DNA of 64,000 nucleotides from Candidatus Cottocaccamicrobium excrementipullorum (GTDB lineage Bacteria; Bacillota; Clostridia; Lachnospirales; Lachnospiraceae). Positions 43,874 to 52,478 of this stretch are shown in pieces. The stretch covers positions 32,521 to 96,520 of the forward strand of contig DVFL01000039.1 of assembly GCA_018713255.1 (NCBI GenBank), written 5' to 3'. How positions within the stretch are numbered: the first letter of the stretch is position 1; each line of letters begins with the position of its first letter. Under the pieces are notes generated by a model. That model ran no database searches. It was not told the origin of the DNA and worked only from the letters and a program-made list of their open reading frames with translations. A program made the position numbers and the translations under genes.

Positions 43874-44235
43874 TTACTCCGAAAGTCCGCCGCCGGATAG
43901 GCGGCATACATTCAGGGATGCCAAATGCGCCGCCAGAACTTTTGCGGGATCGCTGATGCACCGACCGCCGGCGCATGAAGGCTTACTCTGAAAATCCTGC
44001 CGCCGGATAGGCGGCATGCATTCAGGGATGCCAAATGCGCCGCCAGAACTTTTGCGGGATCGCTGATGCATCGACCGCCGGCGCATAAAGGCTTACTCCG
44101 AAAGTCCGCCGCCGGATAGGCGGCATACATTCAGGGATGCCAAATGCGCCGCCAAGACTTTTGCGGGATCGCTGGTGCGTCCGCCGCCGGCGCATGAAGG
44201 CTTACTCCGAAAATCCTGCCGCCGGATAGGCGGCA
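43874..44235. repeat. Interspersed ~109-bp repeat, copy B (three tandem units plus a partial)
   Basis: Units start at 43874, 43983, 44093 and 44202 (109, 110 and 109 bp apart); the last is cut off at the stop codon of the PTS IID gene. Each contains TTACTC(C/T)GAAA, the hairpin GCCGCCGGATAGGCGGC, ATTCAGGGATGCCAAATGCG and a CCGCCGGCGCAT segment able to pair with the ATGCGCCGCC segment. Open frames read through it on the minus strand are repeat translations, not genes. Confidence 0.95.
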
Positions 44236-45069
44236 TTAATATGTAAGACCAGGATTAAAGAATCCAACTAATACGCCGACAAATGCTACTACCACTAAAA
44301 GAAGCATGACTTTTATGGGGGACATCCGCTTCTTTGCCATCAAATACCAGCAGATTATGATAAACACTGCCGTCAGCAGTCCTGGGAACACCTGGTCCAG
44401 CTTATCCTGAAGCACCAGGTATGGTTCTCCGCTGTCATTTAATAACTGCAGGGAAGTGGTAACGCTTACCCAGGTGGCGGACACGGCGCCGATTACAATA
44501 CCGCCCAGCATGGAAATAGAATCTCTCAGGGCCTCTCCCTGGGCGCCGATCAGGAAATCAACGGCTTTTCCGCCCAGTTCATACCCTTTAAAGTACATGA
44601 ACTTCATGCCGAAGTAAGCAAACAGGTTCCACACAATAATGTAGAAAATTGCGCCCAAAGGCGATCCGCCGGTGGACATGCCCATGGCGATGCCTAAGAG
44701 AATGGGAATTACCGTACCTACCACCAGAGAGTCACCGATTCCGGCGATGGGGCCCATGAGGCCGGCACGAAGGCCGTTGATGGTTTCTTCATCCACATCC
44801 TCCTGGCCGTTGGCTCTGGCCTCTTCAAGGCCTGCGGTAATTCCTACAATCACTGAACCTAACTGAGGTTCTGTATTGAAGAAGGCCGTATAGGTATTCA
44901 TGGCCTTTGCCTTCTCTTCCTCATCGGTGTACAGCTCTTCTACCAGAGGAAGCATGGCGCACAGATAGCCGAAGGTCTGCATATGCTCCTGGGAAAAGCA
45001 GGTCAGATGACCGTAATACCAGTTATGAAAAGATTTCGATAACGCTTTTTTTGACAGCTTCTTTTCCAT
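44236..45069 (-). CDS. PTS mannose/fructose/sorbose family IID component
   Basis: A 277-residue IID protein. The start MEKKLSKKALSKSFHNWYYG is typical, with the central GLRAGLMGPIAGIGDSLVVG and membrane spans at the C-terminus. With IIC it forms the membrane channel of a mannose-family PTS. ATG at 45069 has AGGAGG 9 nt upstream and lies 1 bp after the IIC stop. It is the last gene of the PTS operon and ends at the tandem repeats. Confidence 0.95.
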   Translation of the reverse strand: MEKKLSKKALSKSFHNWYYGHLTCFSQEHMQTFGYLCAMLPLVEELYTDEEEKAKAMNTYTAFFNTEPQLGSVIVGITAGLEEARANGQEDVDEETINGLRAGLMGPIAGIGDSLVVGTVIPILLGIAMGMSTGGSPLGAIFYIIVWNLFAYFGMKFMYFKGYELGGKAVDFLIGAQGEALRDSISMLGGIVIGAVSATWVSVTTSLQLLNDSGEPYLVLQDKLDQVFPGLLTAVFIIICWYLMAKKRMSPIKVMLLLVVVAFVGVLVGFFNPGLTY

Positions 45070-45070
45070 A

Positions 45071-45907
45071 TCAGATGTCCTCCTCTTCATCCTCATCATC
45101 CCCTGCAGCCGGTCTGGTCACAGCCAGCATTTTAATCTTGTAGTTGATGATGGCAAACATTCCCGCCACTACCGTTGCAGAAACCAGGTTGATTCCCATG
45201 GATGCTGCCAGCACGAAGCCGAACAGGAAAGGAACGAAATCGCTGGTTTTCTTTACAATCTGCTTTAACAGAATAGCAATTCCCACGCAGGGAAGCAGAG
45301 AACCTACTGTGAACAGGGTCATCATGGCAATGCCGTCCATGGGAAGAACGGTCTTGATCATTTCTACTACATTTGCTCCCAGCTTGCACATAATTACCGT
45401 GGGGATAAAGGAGCAGATCAGATGAGAAATCCAGGGAAGTCCCATATCAATTAAGTACAGTTTGTGATACTGACGGTTTTCCACCGCCTTCCAGCCCATA
45501 TGCTGCCATACCAGGTTGATGGTGGCTGTTCCGTAAAATAATACGGTGCCCAGGGTGCCTACCATAGTTCCAAAGGAAGTGGCCAGCGCCGCGCCTTCCG
45601 TGGTGTCCGCTCCAAGACCGTAGCTTTTTAACGCTACCATGGCCAGGGGGATGCCAATGTAGCTTACCGCCCGCACATCTGCAGAAACGGTTCCGCCGGG
45701 GGTAACTAAAGCGATGTACACCACCTGCATGGCGCAGCCCACTAAAATTCCTGTGGTAAGATCACCGAGAATAAGTCCGCAGACCAGACCGCCGATTAAA
45801 GGCCGGCCTAATGTATAGTTGCCGATTGAAGAACCGCCCATGCCAGGCATGCTGGACAGACAGGCGCAGAGTCCTAAGAGTATTGCTTGCAGCCAACTGA
45901 TTTCCAT
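45071..45907 (-). CDS. PTS mannose/fructose/sorbose family IIC component
   Basis: A 278-residue membrane protein with six to eight spans; family stretches are MGGSSIGNYTLGRPLIGGLVCG and GGTVSADVRAVSYIG. It forms the sugar-translocating unit with IID. The C-terminus is strongly acidic (GDDEDEEED). 14 bp after the IIB gene. Confidence 0.94.
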   Translation of the reverse strand: MEISWLQAILLGLCACLSSMPGMGGSSIGNYTLGRPLIGGLVCGLILGDLTTGILVGCAMQVVYIALVTPGGTVSADVRAVSYIGIPLAMVALKSYGLGADTTEGAALATSFGTMVGTLGTVLFYGTATINLVWQHMGWKAVENRQYHKLYLIDMGLPWISHLICSFIPTVIMCKLGANVVEMIKTVLPMDGIAMMTLFTVGSLLPCVGIAILLKQIVKKTSDFVPFLFGFVLAASMGINLVSATVVAGMFAIINYKIKMLAVTRPAAGDDEDEEEDI

Positions 45908-45921
45908 ACCAAATCCTCCCT

Positions 45922-46416
45922 CTAGTTAAATCCGAATTGTCCCCGGAATTTCTTCCAGTTTCCGATTGCCTCCTCTTTTAATAAAGCAAACTCCACCTCA
46001 TATCCGGCATTCATGATATCCTCAAGAGCCTGAGCCTCTTCCTGGGTGATAGACTGATTGTTTCCTAATTTCGTGGTGCCGGGCCTGTCGTTGCAGGGTC
46101 CGATAATCACGGTTTTTACTCCCGGCTTAAAGCCCTGGTCCACCAGGATCTTTTTCATATCAATGGGGTTTTTGGTAATCAGGAAGTAATTATCCTTGCT
46201 CTTTAACACCTTGTCGGATTTTTCCTTAAATTCATCCAGGCTCCACACAAAGGTTTTCTTTCCGCTGGCGCTCTTATAAGCTGCCTTTAACACCGGATTC
46301 TTGGCTGCGGTGTTGTTGACGGCAATCAGTCCGTCACAGGGATACTCCAGAGCCCATCTGGTGCAAGTCTGTCCATGAATCATCCGGTCATCTACACGAA
46401 TAAATGATACTGCCAT
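45922..46416 (-). CDS. PTS mannose/fructose/sorbose family IIB component
   Basis: A 164-residue soluble protein. The phosphorylated His is in FIRVDDRMIHGQ (His near residue 14), followed by the family motif ADCLIAVN-like PCDGLIAVNN. It takes phosphate from IIA and hands it to the incoming sugar. The next gene after IIA in the operon, 24 bp downstream. Confidence 0.95.
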   Translation of the reverse strand: MAVSFIRVDDRMIHGQTCTRWALEYPCDGLIAVNNTAAKNPVLKAAYKSASGKKTFVWSLDEFKEKSDKVLKSKDNYFLITKNPIDMKKILVDQGFKPGVKTVIIGPCNDRPGTTKLGNNQSITQEEAQALEDIMNAGYEVEFALLKEEAIGNWKKFRGQFGFN

Positions 46417-46440
46417 TGTTCTTCCTCCTCTTTCTTATCC

Positions 46441-46869
46441 TTAAATCTCCTCTTCATTATTTTCCGGCTCTATGGTAAACCGCCGGATAGCCGCCTGAGC
46501 CTCCGGAATAATCTGGTCAACCAGACCTTCCGTCTCTGCGGTATCTTTCATTAGCATTACATTCAGCGCCAGAGGCAGGTTCATGCCGCCGATCATCACC
46601 GTCTTATCCATCAGCCCTTCCCCGGCAATCACATTGGCCGCTGTGGTCAATGGTGAACCGCCGATTAAATCTGCCAGCAGGATAATTTCATCCTCTTTCT
46701 TGATCGGAGCAATGGCGTTCTTCACTTTCTCGGCAAATACATCTGCTCCCATTCCATCTTCAAGTCCCACGGAAATCAGATCCTCTCTTCCGCTTCCAAA
46801 GAGCATGGACAGCGCCGCTTTAAGACCTGGCGCGTAAGTCCCGTGGCTGACTAACAGTACGTATTTCAC
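46441..46869 (-). CDS. PTS mannose/fructose/sorbose family IIA component
   Basis: A 142-residue IIA domain. The active-site His is in VLLVSHGTYAPGLKAAL (His9), with LADLIGGSPLTTAANVI in the middle. It receives phosphate from HPr. Start is GTG at 46869 with AGGAGG 7 nt upstream. It leads the IIA-IIB-IIC-IID operon and is separated from the upstream binding-protein gene by a hairpin. Confidence 0.94.
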   Translation of the reverse strand: MKYVLLVSHGTYAPGLKAALSMLFGSGREDLISVGLEDGMGADVFAEKVKNAIAPIKKEDEIILLADLIGGSPLTTAANVIAGEGLMDKTVMIGGMNLPLALNVMLMKDTAETEGLVDQIIPEAQAAIRRFTIEPENNEEEI

Positions 46870-46912
46870 TTGATCCCCTCCTTAATCATTTTCTTTCCTT
46901 AACTTCAATCAC

Positions 46913-46964
46913 AGTATATAAAAAAAGTGACACCTGATCATCTCACAAGTGTCACTTCTTTTTC
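46913..46964. promoter_or_regulatory. PTS operon control region: hairpin/inverted repeat and -10
   Basis: AAGTGACAC (46925-46933) and GTGTCACTT (46949-46957) form an inverted repeat. Read on the minus strand it is followed by a T run and could terminate the upstream binding-protein gene. A TATACT -10 for the PTS operon lies at 46913-46918 with no good -35, so the inverted repeat also sits where an activator such as the neighbouring response regulator would bind. Confidence 0.6.
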
Positions 46965-46995
46965 ATTACATTTGTCATATTCCGGGTGATAAATG

Positions 46996-48333
46996 TCACA
47001 GGCTCTGCTGCTCTGCCAGATACTGGTTGATCTGCCGGTTCCAGATAATTAATTCGGAACTGATATTGGTGCTTCCTTCCATGATCGCTTCCACTGCCCG
47101 GTTTACTTCCTGGACGGCTTCCTGGGCATTGCGGAACCGGGGCGCCTGGGCTGCATTTTCCACTGCATTGCTGAGAATATGGAGATTCAGGCTTTCTGTG
47201 TTGCCTGCATCCTCCATCAATTCCTCCAGCGTTTCATCGGCTTCCGTTACCTGCCGCAGCACAGACACCCCTTCCGAGTAAGTAAAAATCTTTTTCTGAA
47301 TCTTGGGATCGGCAGTCATGGTCTTCATAAAGGCCCAGGCCTCTTCCTCCATGGCCGTACGTTCATTCATAGCCAGAAGAAGAGTATCCAGAGTGGAAAT
47401 ATTCTCCCCCTCAGGTCCTGCCGGCATAGGAATGCAGCCCCACTCAAAGCCGGAATATTTTTTTACGCTTAAGGGATAAGACTGATAAGCTCTGAACTCA
47501 GAAAACAGCATGGGCTGGAATACCACGTTGCCCAGATCAAAATCCCGCTCTGTAGCAATGTATTCTCCCGTCAGTCCCTTAAGCCGCTCCAAAAAGTTCA
47601 CCGCTTCCTCCGCGCCTGAACCCGTAAGGCTGCATTCTGTGCCTTCCTCATTAAATACCCGTACCCCATTGGACTCAAAGGCCTCTTCCCAGGTGTAGCC
47701 CACCACCCCAAACTGGTCTATGGTGCCGTTTCCGTCTGTGTCTCTGGTAGTTTTTTTGCAGATCTGGTAAAACTCCTCCCAATTCCACTGATTATCCGGC
47801 ATTTCAATCCCTTCCTGATCCAGAATAGTCTTATTGACAAACATCAGCTTAGGAGCACATTCATAAGGCAGAGCATACTGAATCTGATGATACTGCCCCG
47901 CCGAAAGGGCGGAGGAATAATAGGCCTCCAGGTCAAAGGAATCATCTTTCTCAATAAAGGAACTTAGATCCTTAAGAACTCCCGTTCGGGCATAATCGTT
48001 AAAATCCTCTCCCAAAATAATAAATACATCCGGCGCCTTTCCGGAAAGCACCTGTTCTGCCAGCCATTCTGAATAATCTGCCTTCATAATTCCGCTGGTA
48101 AACTCCACCTGAACCTGAGGATACTGTTTTTGGAAAGCTTTTTCCGCTTCCTCCAGCATCCGGTAAGCATATCCGTTCTGCACCTCCCAGTAGCTGTCAG
48201 AAAACAGACCTACCGTAAGGGTCTTTTCTCCTCCTGCAGAACGGATTCCCCCGCTCCCGTAAATCAGAAGTCCCGCCAGGCAGCAAATCAGGCATCCGCC
48301 GCCCAATATCGTATTTTTCCTTCTGCCGTTCAT
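46996..48333 (-). CDS. Extracellular solute-binding protein (family 1), membrane-anchored, in sensor cluster
   Basis: A 445-residue family 1 sugar-binding protein. A hydrophobic N-terminal segment (GGGCLICCLAGLLIYGSGG) probably anchors it; it lacks a clean lipobox. Binding-protein motifs include KAPDVFIILGEDFNDY, YALPYECAPKLMFVNKTIL and WAFMKTMTADPKIQKKI. It lies 1 bp after the response regulator gene and is not accompanied by any ABC permease or ATPase. I infer a sensory or scavenging role for the adjoining PTS, not classical ABC import. Confidence 0.9.
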   Translation of the reverse strand: MNGRRKNTILGGGCLICCLAGLLIYGSGGIRSAGGEKTLTVGLFSDSYWEVQNGYAYRMLEEAEKAFQKQYPQVQVEFTSGIMKADYSEWLAEQVLSGKAPDVFIILGEDFNDYARTGVLKDLSSFIEKDDSFDLEAYYSSALSAGQYHQIQYALPYECAPKLMFVNKTILDQEGIEMPDNQWNWEEFYQICKKTTRDTDGNGTIDQFGVVGYTWEEAFESNGVRVFNEEGTECSLTGSGAEEAVNFLERLKGLTGEYIATERDFDLGNVVFQPMLFSEFRAYQSYPLSVKKYSGFEWGCIPMPAGPEGENISTLDTLLLAMNERTAMEEEAWAFMKTMTADPKIQKKIFTYSEGVSVLRQVTEADETLEELMEDAGNTESLNLHILSNAVENAAQAPRFRNAQEAVQEVNRAVEAIMEGSTNISSELIIWNRQINQYLAEQQSL

Positions 48334-48334
48334 C

Positions 48335-49009
48335 TTATCTGCCCTCTATCTCCTGGTTTACCGCCCCTGTCTGCACCGCCCAGATCGCTAACTGAGTCCG
48401 GTCTCTGAGGGCCAGCTTGCTTAAAATCCCGCTTAAGCTGTTGCGCACCGTTCCTTCTGAGAGTCCCAGCTTCCCTGCGATTTCTTTATTGGACAATCCT
48501 CTTCCCACTAAAGCAATGATCTGCCGCTCCGAAAGCTTAAGTCCCTCCGTCAGCTTTTCATCCACCTGGACAGCCAGATTCGTCTGAGCCATCTGAGAAA
48601 ACAGCTTTACTACCTTTGAGGCAATGTCTTCGTTAATCATGGCGGTGCCGTGATAAACCTTTCGGATGGCTCCTGCCAGCTCCTTTGTAGATATTCCCTT
48701 CAGCAGGTATCCGCTGGCCCCGTATTTCAGAGCGTTGAACACATATTCATCATCATCGAAGGTGGTGAGAATAATAATCTTAATCTCCGGATAATTCTCC
48801 TTCACGATCTGGGTACACACCACGCCGTCCATCTTCGGCATGCGGATATCCATCAAAATCACATCCGGCTTCTCCTTTCGGATAAACCGCATAACCTCCA
48901 GGCCATTTTCCACCGCTCCCGCCACTTGAATGTCCGTCTCTATCCCAAGAACAATAGAAAGACTCTGTCTGATCAGCTCCTGATCATCTGCAATCAGTAC
49001 TTTTATCAT
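48335..49009 (-). CDS. NarL/LuxR-type response regulator
   Basis: A 224-residue response regulator: receiver domain with the acidic pair in LIADDQELIRQ, the phosphorylatable Asp in VILMDIRMPKMDG (about residue 54) and Lys in YLLKGI; C-terminal LuxR helix-turn-helix (LSERQIIALVGRGLSNKEIA). Start at 49009 with AAGGAG upstream; its ATG overlaps the kinase stop by 4 bp. It likely controls the downstream binding-protein and PTS genes. Confidence 0.95.
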   Translation of the reverse strand: MIKVLIADDQELIRQSLSIVLGIETDIQVAGAVENGLEVMRFIRKEKPDVILMDIRMPKMDGVVCTQIVKENYPEIKIIILTTFDDDEYVFNALKYGASGYLLKGISTKELAGAIRKVYHGTAMINEDIASKVVKLFSQMAQTNLAVQVDEKLTEGLKLSERQIIALVGRGLSNKEIAGKLGLSEGTVRNSLSGILSKLALRDRTQLAIWAVQTGAVNQEIEGR

Positions 49010-50325
49010 TTTTCTTCTCCTTCTGTTCCCCACCGAATGGGAATCATTGCTTCGATTAAAAATCCATTTTCCCCGCTGCAGGATAAGGTTCCCTTAAGCA
49101 TAGTCAGCCTTTCTTCCATATGGTGGAGGCCGAAACCTTTCTGGATATCCTTGCATCCGATTCCATTATCCTGAATCTTGATCTTCAGCATATTAAACTG
49201 CCGGTCAATCCAGATATCAATGGAGCTTGCCTTGCCGTGCCGGATAGAATTGGTAATACTCTCCTGAACAATGCGGTAGATGATTTCCTCCTCGTCATCA
49301 TTAAAGCCATTTAACTCCGTGGTGCAGGTATACTGAATCTGGGCGTTGGTAGCCAGACGCATTTCCTCAATGGTGCTGGCCAGCGCCTTTTCCAGATCGA
49401 ATTTTTCCAGCATATCCGGCCGCAGGGCCTTCACCGACCGGCGCACATCAGTCATTCCCTGTCTGGCCACCTCGGTGATGGCCGCCATCTGGGCTTTAGC
49501 CGCATCTGGAGCCAGATCCATCAATACGGTACAGGCCTCCAGGCCTGTAATAATACCTGTAAGGGCATGGCCCAGCGTATCATGGATTTCTCTGGCCAGA
49601 CGATTCCGCTCCCTGGTCTCCACCATTTTTTCCGTGGTTTTCGCATACTCCTCCAGCTGAAGATTGGCCATCTTTAATTCGCTGTTAGCCTGATTTAACT
49701 GCTGATTCAGATTCATAATCCGTTCTTTTTCACTGGTCTGCTCCCGCATCAGAAGAATCATATACACCAGAAATATAAAGGTATTCAAGGAATCCGCCGC
49801 ATTTTTTATGCCGGAAAGGATTCCCTGCACATTGGGGCGGAAATAGGTTAAATAAGTTTCAAAGGGCACAATGGAAAAATAGGCGGACAAAATCTGATAA
49901 TTCAGAAGAAGGTAGGCCATGCACACCAGCACCGCAAGGGGAAACCGCCATTTCGCTTTAGGGAAATACTGCATGGCGTCCGCCAAAATCAAAAGAATAA
50001 TGCCCGTATAGCTGAATCCCAGAATATAGCTGAGATAAAACCCGATTCCCGTTTCCAGACATACCTTTAAAAATAAGTCCATGCTGGTCTGATTTTCCAT
50101 GGCCATCAAAAACAGGAAACCGCAGTACAGACAAAGAACCGCCAGGGGAAGACGCCAGGAAACGCCAGGGAGCACGGGAATCCGGGCCAGAAATTCCGCT
50201 GCGGAATTCTCCTGGACGATGCCCGACAGGCAGAATGCCGCCAGGACGGAAATATACAGGATGATTAACAGGTTTAAATTTTTCATGGCCGTCAAGGCAC
50301 GGGACGAATATCGATTCTCTTCCAT
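49006..50325 (-). CDS. Sensor histidine kinase (HisKA_3 type)
   Basis: A 439-residue kinase with about six membrane spans in the first ~200 residues, a coiled-coil linker (MNLNQQLNQANSELKMAN) and a HisKA_3 dimerisation domain with the phosphorylated His in RNRLAREIHDTLGHALTG. The HATPase domain has IVQESITNSIRHG and IQDNGIGC. It has no extracellular sensor domain of size, which fits sensing through the adjacent binding protein. ATG at 50325 is chosen (GGGAGGAG 7 nt upstream). Confidence 0.94.
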   Translation of the reverse strand: MEENRYSSRALTAMKNLNLLIILYISVLAAFCLSGIVQENSAAEFLARIPVLPGVSWRLPLAVLCLYCGFLFLMAMENQTSMDLFLKVCLETGIGFYLSYILGFSYTGIILLILADAMQYFPKAKWRFPLAVLVCMAYLLLNYQILSAYFSIVPFETYLTYFRPNVQGILSGIKNAADSLNTFIFLVYMILLMREQTSEKERIMNLNQQLNQANSELKMANLQLEEYAKTTEKMVETRERNRLAREIHDTLGHALTGIITGLEACTVLMDLAPDAAKAQMAAITEVARQGMTDVRRSVKALRPDMLEKFDLEKALASTIEEMRLATNAQIQYTCTTELNGFNDDEEEIIYRIVQESITNSIRHGKASSIDIWIDRQFNMLKIKIQDNGIGCKDIQKGFGLHHMEERLTMLKGTLSCSGENGFLIEAMIPIRWGTEGEEK

Positions 50326-50367
50326 TTCTTCTCCTCCCGATTGATCATTAAAATCCGCCGCCATCCC

Positions 50368-51342
50368 CTACTGCCACCGGTCAATGCCATAATCTTCCAC
50401 ATTGTCCCTAGTCACCAGCTCTACGGGAACCAGCATATTTTCCTCAACTTCCTCTCCATTCAGAAGATCATATATGGCCTCTGCAGCCTGTTTTCCTATG
50501 AGAGAAGGAAACTGAGCTGCAGTGGCTTCCATCATTCCCTCTTTAATCAGCGCTTTGGCGTCCGGAGAGCCGTCTACGCCGTAAACCCCCACCTGATCCA
50601 AAATGCCCTCTGCCTCCAGCGCCGCTACCACGCCTACGCTGGCCAGGTCATTTAAACAAAACACCTGGTCAAATTCCAGTCCTTTTTCGATTGCCTCCTG
50701 CATTCTGGGCATGGCGATTTCCAGCTGACCTTCACATCCGATGGATGCCACAATCTCCATGCCCTCCTGCCCTTCCACCACATCCAGGAAACCCTGGACC
50801 CGGTCCCTTCCAGACTTTGTAGCTTCATGGGACATTACCACAATTCTGGCCTGATCATTCTGCTGAAGAAAATATTCTCCCACAATCTGTCCCGCCCGGT
50901 AATTATCCGAGGTAATGGTGCAGTCCGCCAGCTGATCATCATAAATATTCGTATCCAGCACCAGGATCTTAACTCCCTCATTCCTGGCCCGGGAAAGCAC
51001 AGGGGTAAGAGATTCCCAGTTCACCGGCGTGACCACCAGAAGGTCGATTCCCTGATCCAGCATTTCCTCAATCTGCTCCCGCTGTCTCTCCTCATCCAGA
51101 GCGGGATTCCGAAAAATGGTCCGGTCCCCCTCCGCCTCGATCCTGGCATTGATCTCCTCGCTCATGATCGTATAAAATTCATTGTTCATCGTCATATAAC
51201 TCTGCCCGATAATCCAGGAATTCTTCTTCTGATTCATGGAAAAATCCCTGTCCGAGGTAAGAAACCACAAAGCTCCGGCCAAAACCGCAAAATTAGCTCC
51301 TCCCAACAAGAGCCAAAAAATGTTCTTTTGTATCCATTTCAT
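50368..51342 (-). CDS. Periplasmic-binding (RbsB-type) sugar sensor protein, membrane-anchored
   Basis: A 324-residue type I sugar-binding protein. Residues ~8-28 (FWLLLGGANFAVLAGALWFL) form a membrane anchor with no lipobox Cys. The binding fold is clear: MLDQGIDLLVVTPVNWE, VKILVLDTNIYDDQL, TSDNYRAGQIVGEY and YGVDGSPDAKALIKEG. It is first in the sensor-kinase-regulator unit and has no transporter partner, so a sensing role is likely (compare ChvE-VirA and clostridial XylFII-type systems). Start at 51342 with AAGGA upstream. Confidence 0.92.
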   Translation of the reverse strand: MKWIQKNIFWLLLGGANFAVLAGALWFLTSDRDFSMNQKKNSWIIGQSYMTMNNEFYTIMSEEINARIEAEGDRTIFRNPALDEERQREQIEEMLDQGIDLLVVTPVNWESLTPVLSRARNEGVKILVLDTNIYDDQLADCTITSDNYRAGQIVGEYFLQQNDQARIVVMSHEATKSGRDRVQGFLDVVEGQEGMEIVASIGCEGQLEIAMPRMQEAIEKGLEFDQVFCLNDLASVGVVAALEAEGILDQVGVYGVDGSPDAKALIKEGMMEATAAQFPSLIGKQAAEAIYDLLNGEEVEENMLVPVELVTRDNVEDYGIDRWQ

Positions 51343-51425
51343 CGATCTGTCCTTCTTCTCCCAGACGATTTATCATTATTTCTTTGCCAAATCGCTGCTG
51401 CTGAACTTTAATTGCCGTCTTATTT

Positions 51426-51454
51426 ATCATAATACACTCTCTTTTTCTTCACAA
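51426..51454 (-). promoter_or_regulatory. Promoter of the sugar-sensor/two-component operon
   Basis: On the minus strand TTGTGA (51449-51454), 17 bp, TATGAT (51426-51431), ~85 bp before the binding-protein start. The divergent ATP-grasp gene has a TATACT at 51484-51489 as its own -10 candidate. Confidence 0.65.
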
Positions 51455-51531
51455 GAGACAATTCATTTCTTTCAATTTTATGTTATACTAAATAATCATA
51501 ATGAAAAGTCAACAGAAAGGATGTGAACCAT

Positions 51532-52467
51532 ATGCAGACTCAACCTTGTGCCGCTATTGTAGAATGTTCCTCAAACGGGCTGTTTTATATTCCTGAAGCC
51601 CGCCGCCGAGGATTGCAGCCTCTGGTCATTTATCCTCCTTTGCCAGAATCATCAGGCTTCAGTTCTCTCAGGGCCCATGCCAGAGAAGTTCTGGACGAAG
51701 ATGTGATCGTCATCGACGCTCCAGAAGATATGAATGAACTTTTGGAAATGCTTAAGCCCTATTCCATTGCCTGTGTTCTTGCAGGAAGTGAATTCGGCGT
51801 CATTATGGCCGATCAACTGGCCCGCCGGCTTGGTCTGCCAGGAAATGACCCGGCTACCAGCAGCTGCAGACTGGAGAAACCGGCTATGCAGGCATCCCTG
51901 GTAAAAGCCGGAATCCGGGCTATCCGCAGCCATTTGGTATCTAGTCTGGAAGAAGCTCTGGCCTTCTGGAAAGAACTGGATGTTTCCCGAGTGGTCTTAA
52001 AACCCTCTGCTTCCTCGGGAACCCAGGGCGTCCATTTCTGCTCTTCCAAAGAAGAGGTGGAACAGTATCTTACGGAGCTGCTCTCAGAAAGAGACTTATT
52101 CGGCAGAGAGAATCTTTCTGTTCTGATGCAGGAATACATCAATGGAACGGAATACATTGTGAATACTGTAAGCCATGGCGGGATTCACCGGGTAACAGAC
52201 ATCTGGATGTACCATAAAGTTCCCATCGGAAGTGAAGGAAACGCCTATGACTACGCCAGGCTCATTACCCGTCTGGACGCCAGGCACCGAGATCTGGTAA
52301 CCTATGCCTACAAAGCCCTGGACGCAATGGGGTATGAATATGGTCCAAGCCACGGGGAATACATGATTGATGAAAAAGGGCCTGTATTAATCGAGGCCGG
52401 CGCCCGTCCCATGGGCGGCGGATTCTCCATGGACCTGCTGGACGCCTGCGTAGGCGCCATCATCTGA
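51532..52467 (+). CDS. ATP-grasp ligase, N-terminal part of a frameshifted gene
   Basis: A 311-residue ATP-grasp protein of the amino-acid/peptide ligase type: N-terminal preATP-grasp fold (AAIVECSSNGLFYIPEARRR), nucleotide-binding VVLKPSASSGTQGVHFCSS and the metal-binding VLIEAGARPMGGGFSMDLL. The frame stops at a TGA right after the active-site Arg/Glu region, where family members continue. The missing C-terminal part is encoded in the -1 frame directly downstream (next feature), so the intact gene would span 51532-53948. ATG at 51532 is chosen; GTG at 51523 is too close to AAAGG. Confidence 0.88.
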   Translation: MQTQPCAAIVECSSNGLFYIPEARRRGLQPLVIYPPLPESSGFSSLRAHAREVLDEDVIVIDAPEDMNELLEMLKPYSIACVLAGSEFGVIMADQLARRLGLPGNDPATSSCRLEKPAMQASLVKAGIRAIRSHLVSSLEEALAFWKELDVSRVVLKPSASSGTQGVHFCSSKEEVEQYLTELLSERDLFGRENLSVLMQEYINGTEYIVNTVSHGGIHRVTDIWMYHKVPIGSEGNAYDYARLITRLDARHRDLVTYAYKALDAMGYEYGPSHGEYMIDEKGPVLIEAGARPMGGGFSMDLLDACVGAII

Positions 52468-52478
52468 CAGACTGCGCC

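Noticed and set aside
43874..44130. Open frames of ~70 codons on the minus strand and a possible CRISPR-like array
   Set aside because: They are translations of the ~109-bp repeat. Units are long and directly joined, with no short repeats or spacers, so it is not CRISPR.
46913..46999. Sigma-54 promoter for the mannose-family PTS
   Set aside because: Many such operons use sigma-54 with LevR-type activators, but I could not find a TGGCAC-N5-TTGC element here and no LevR gene is present.
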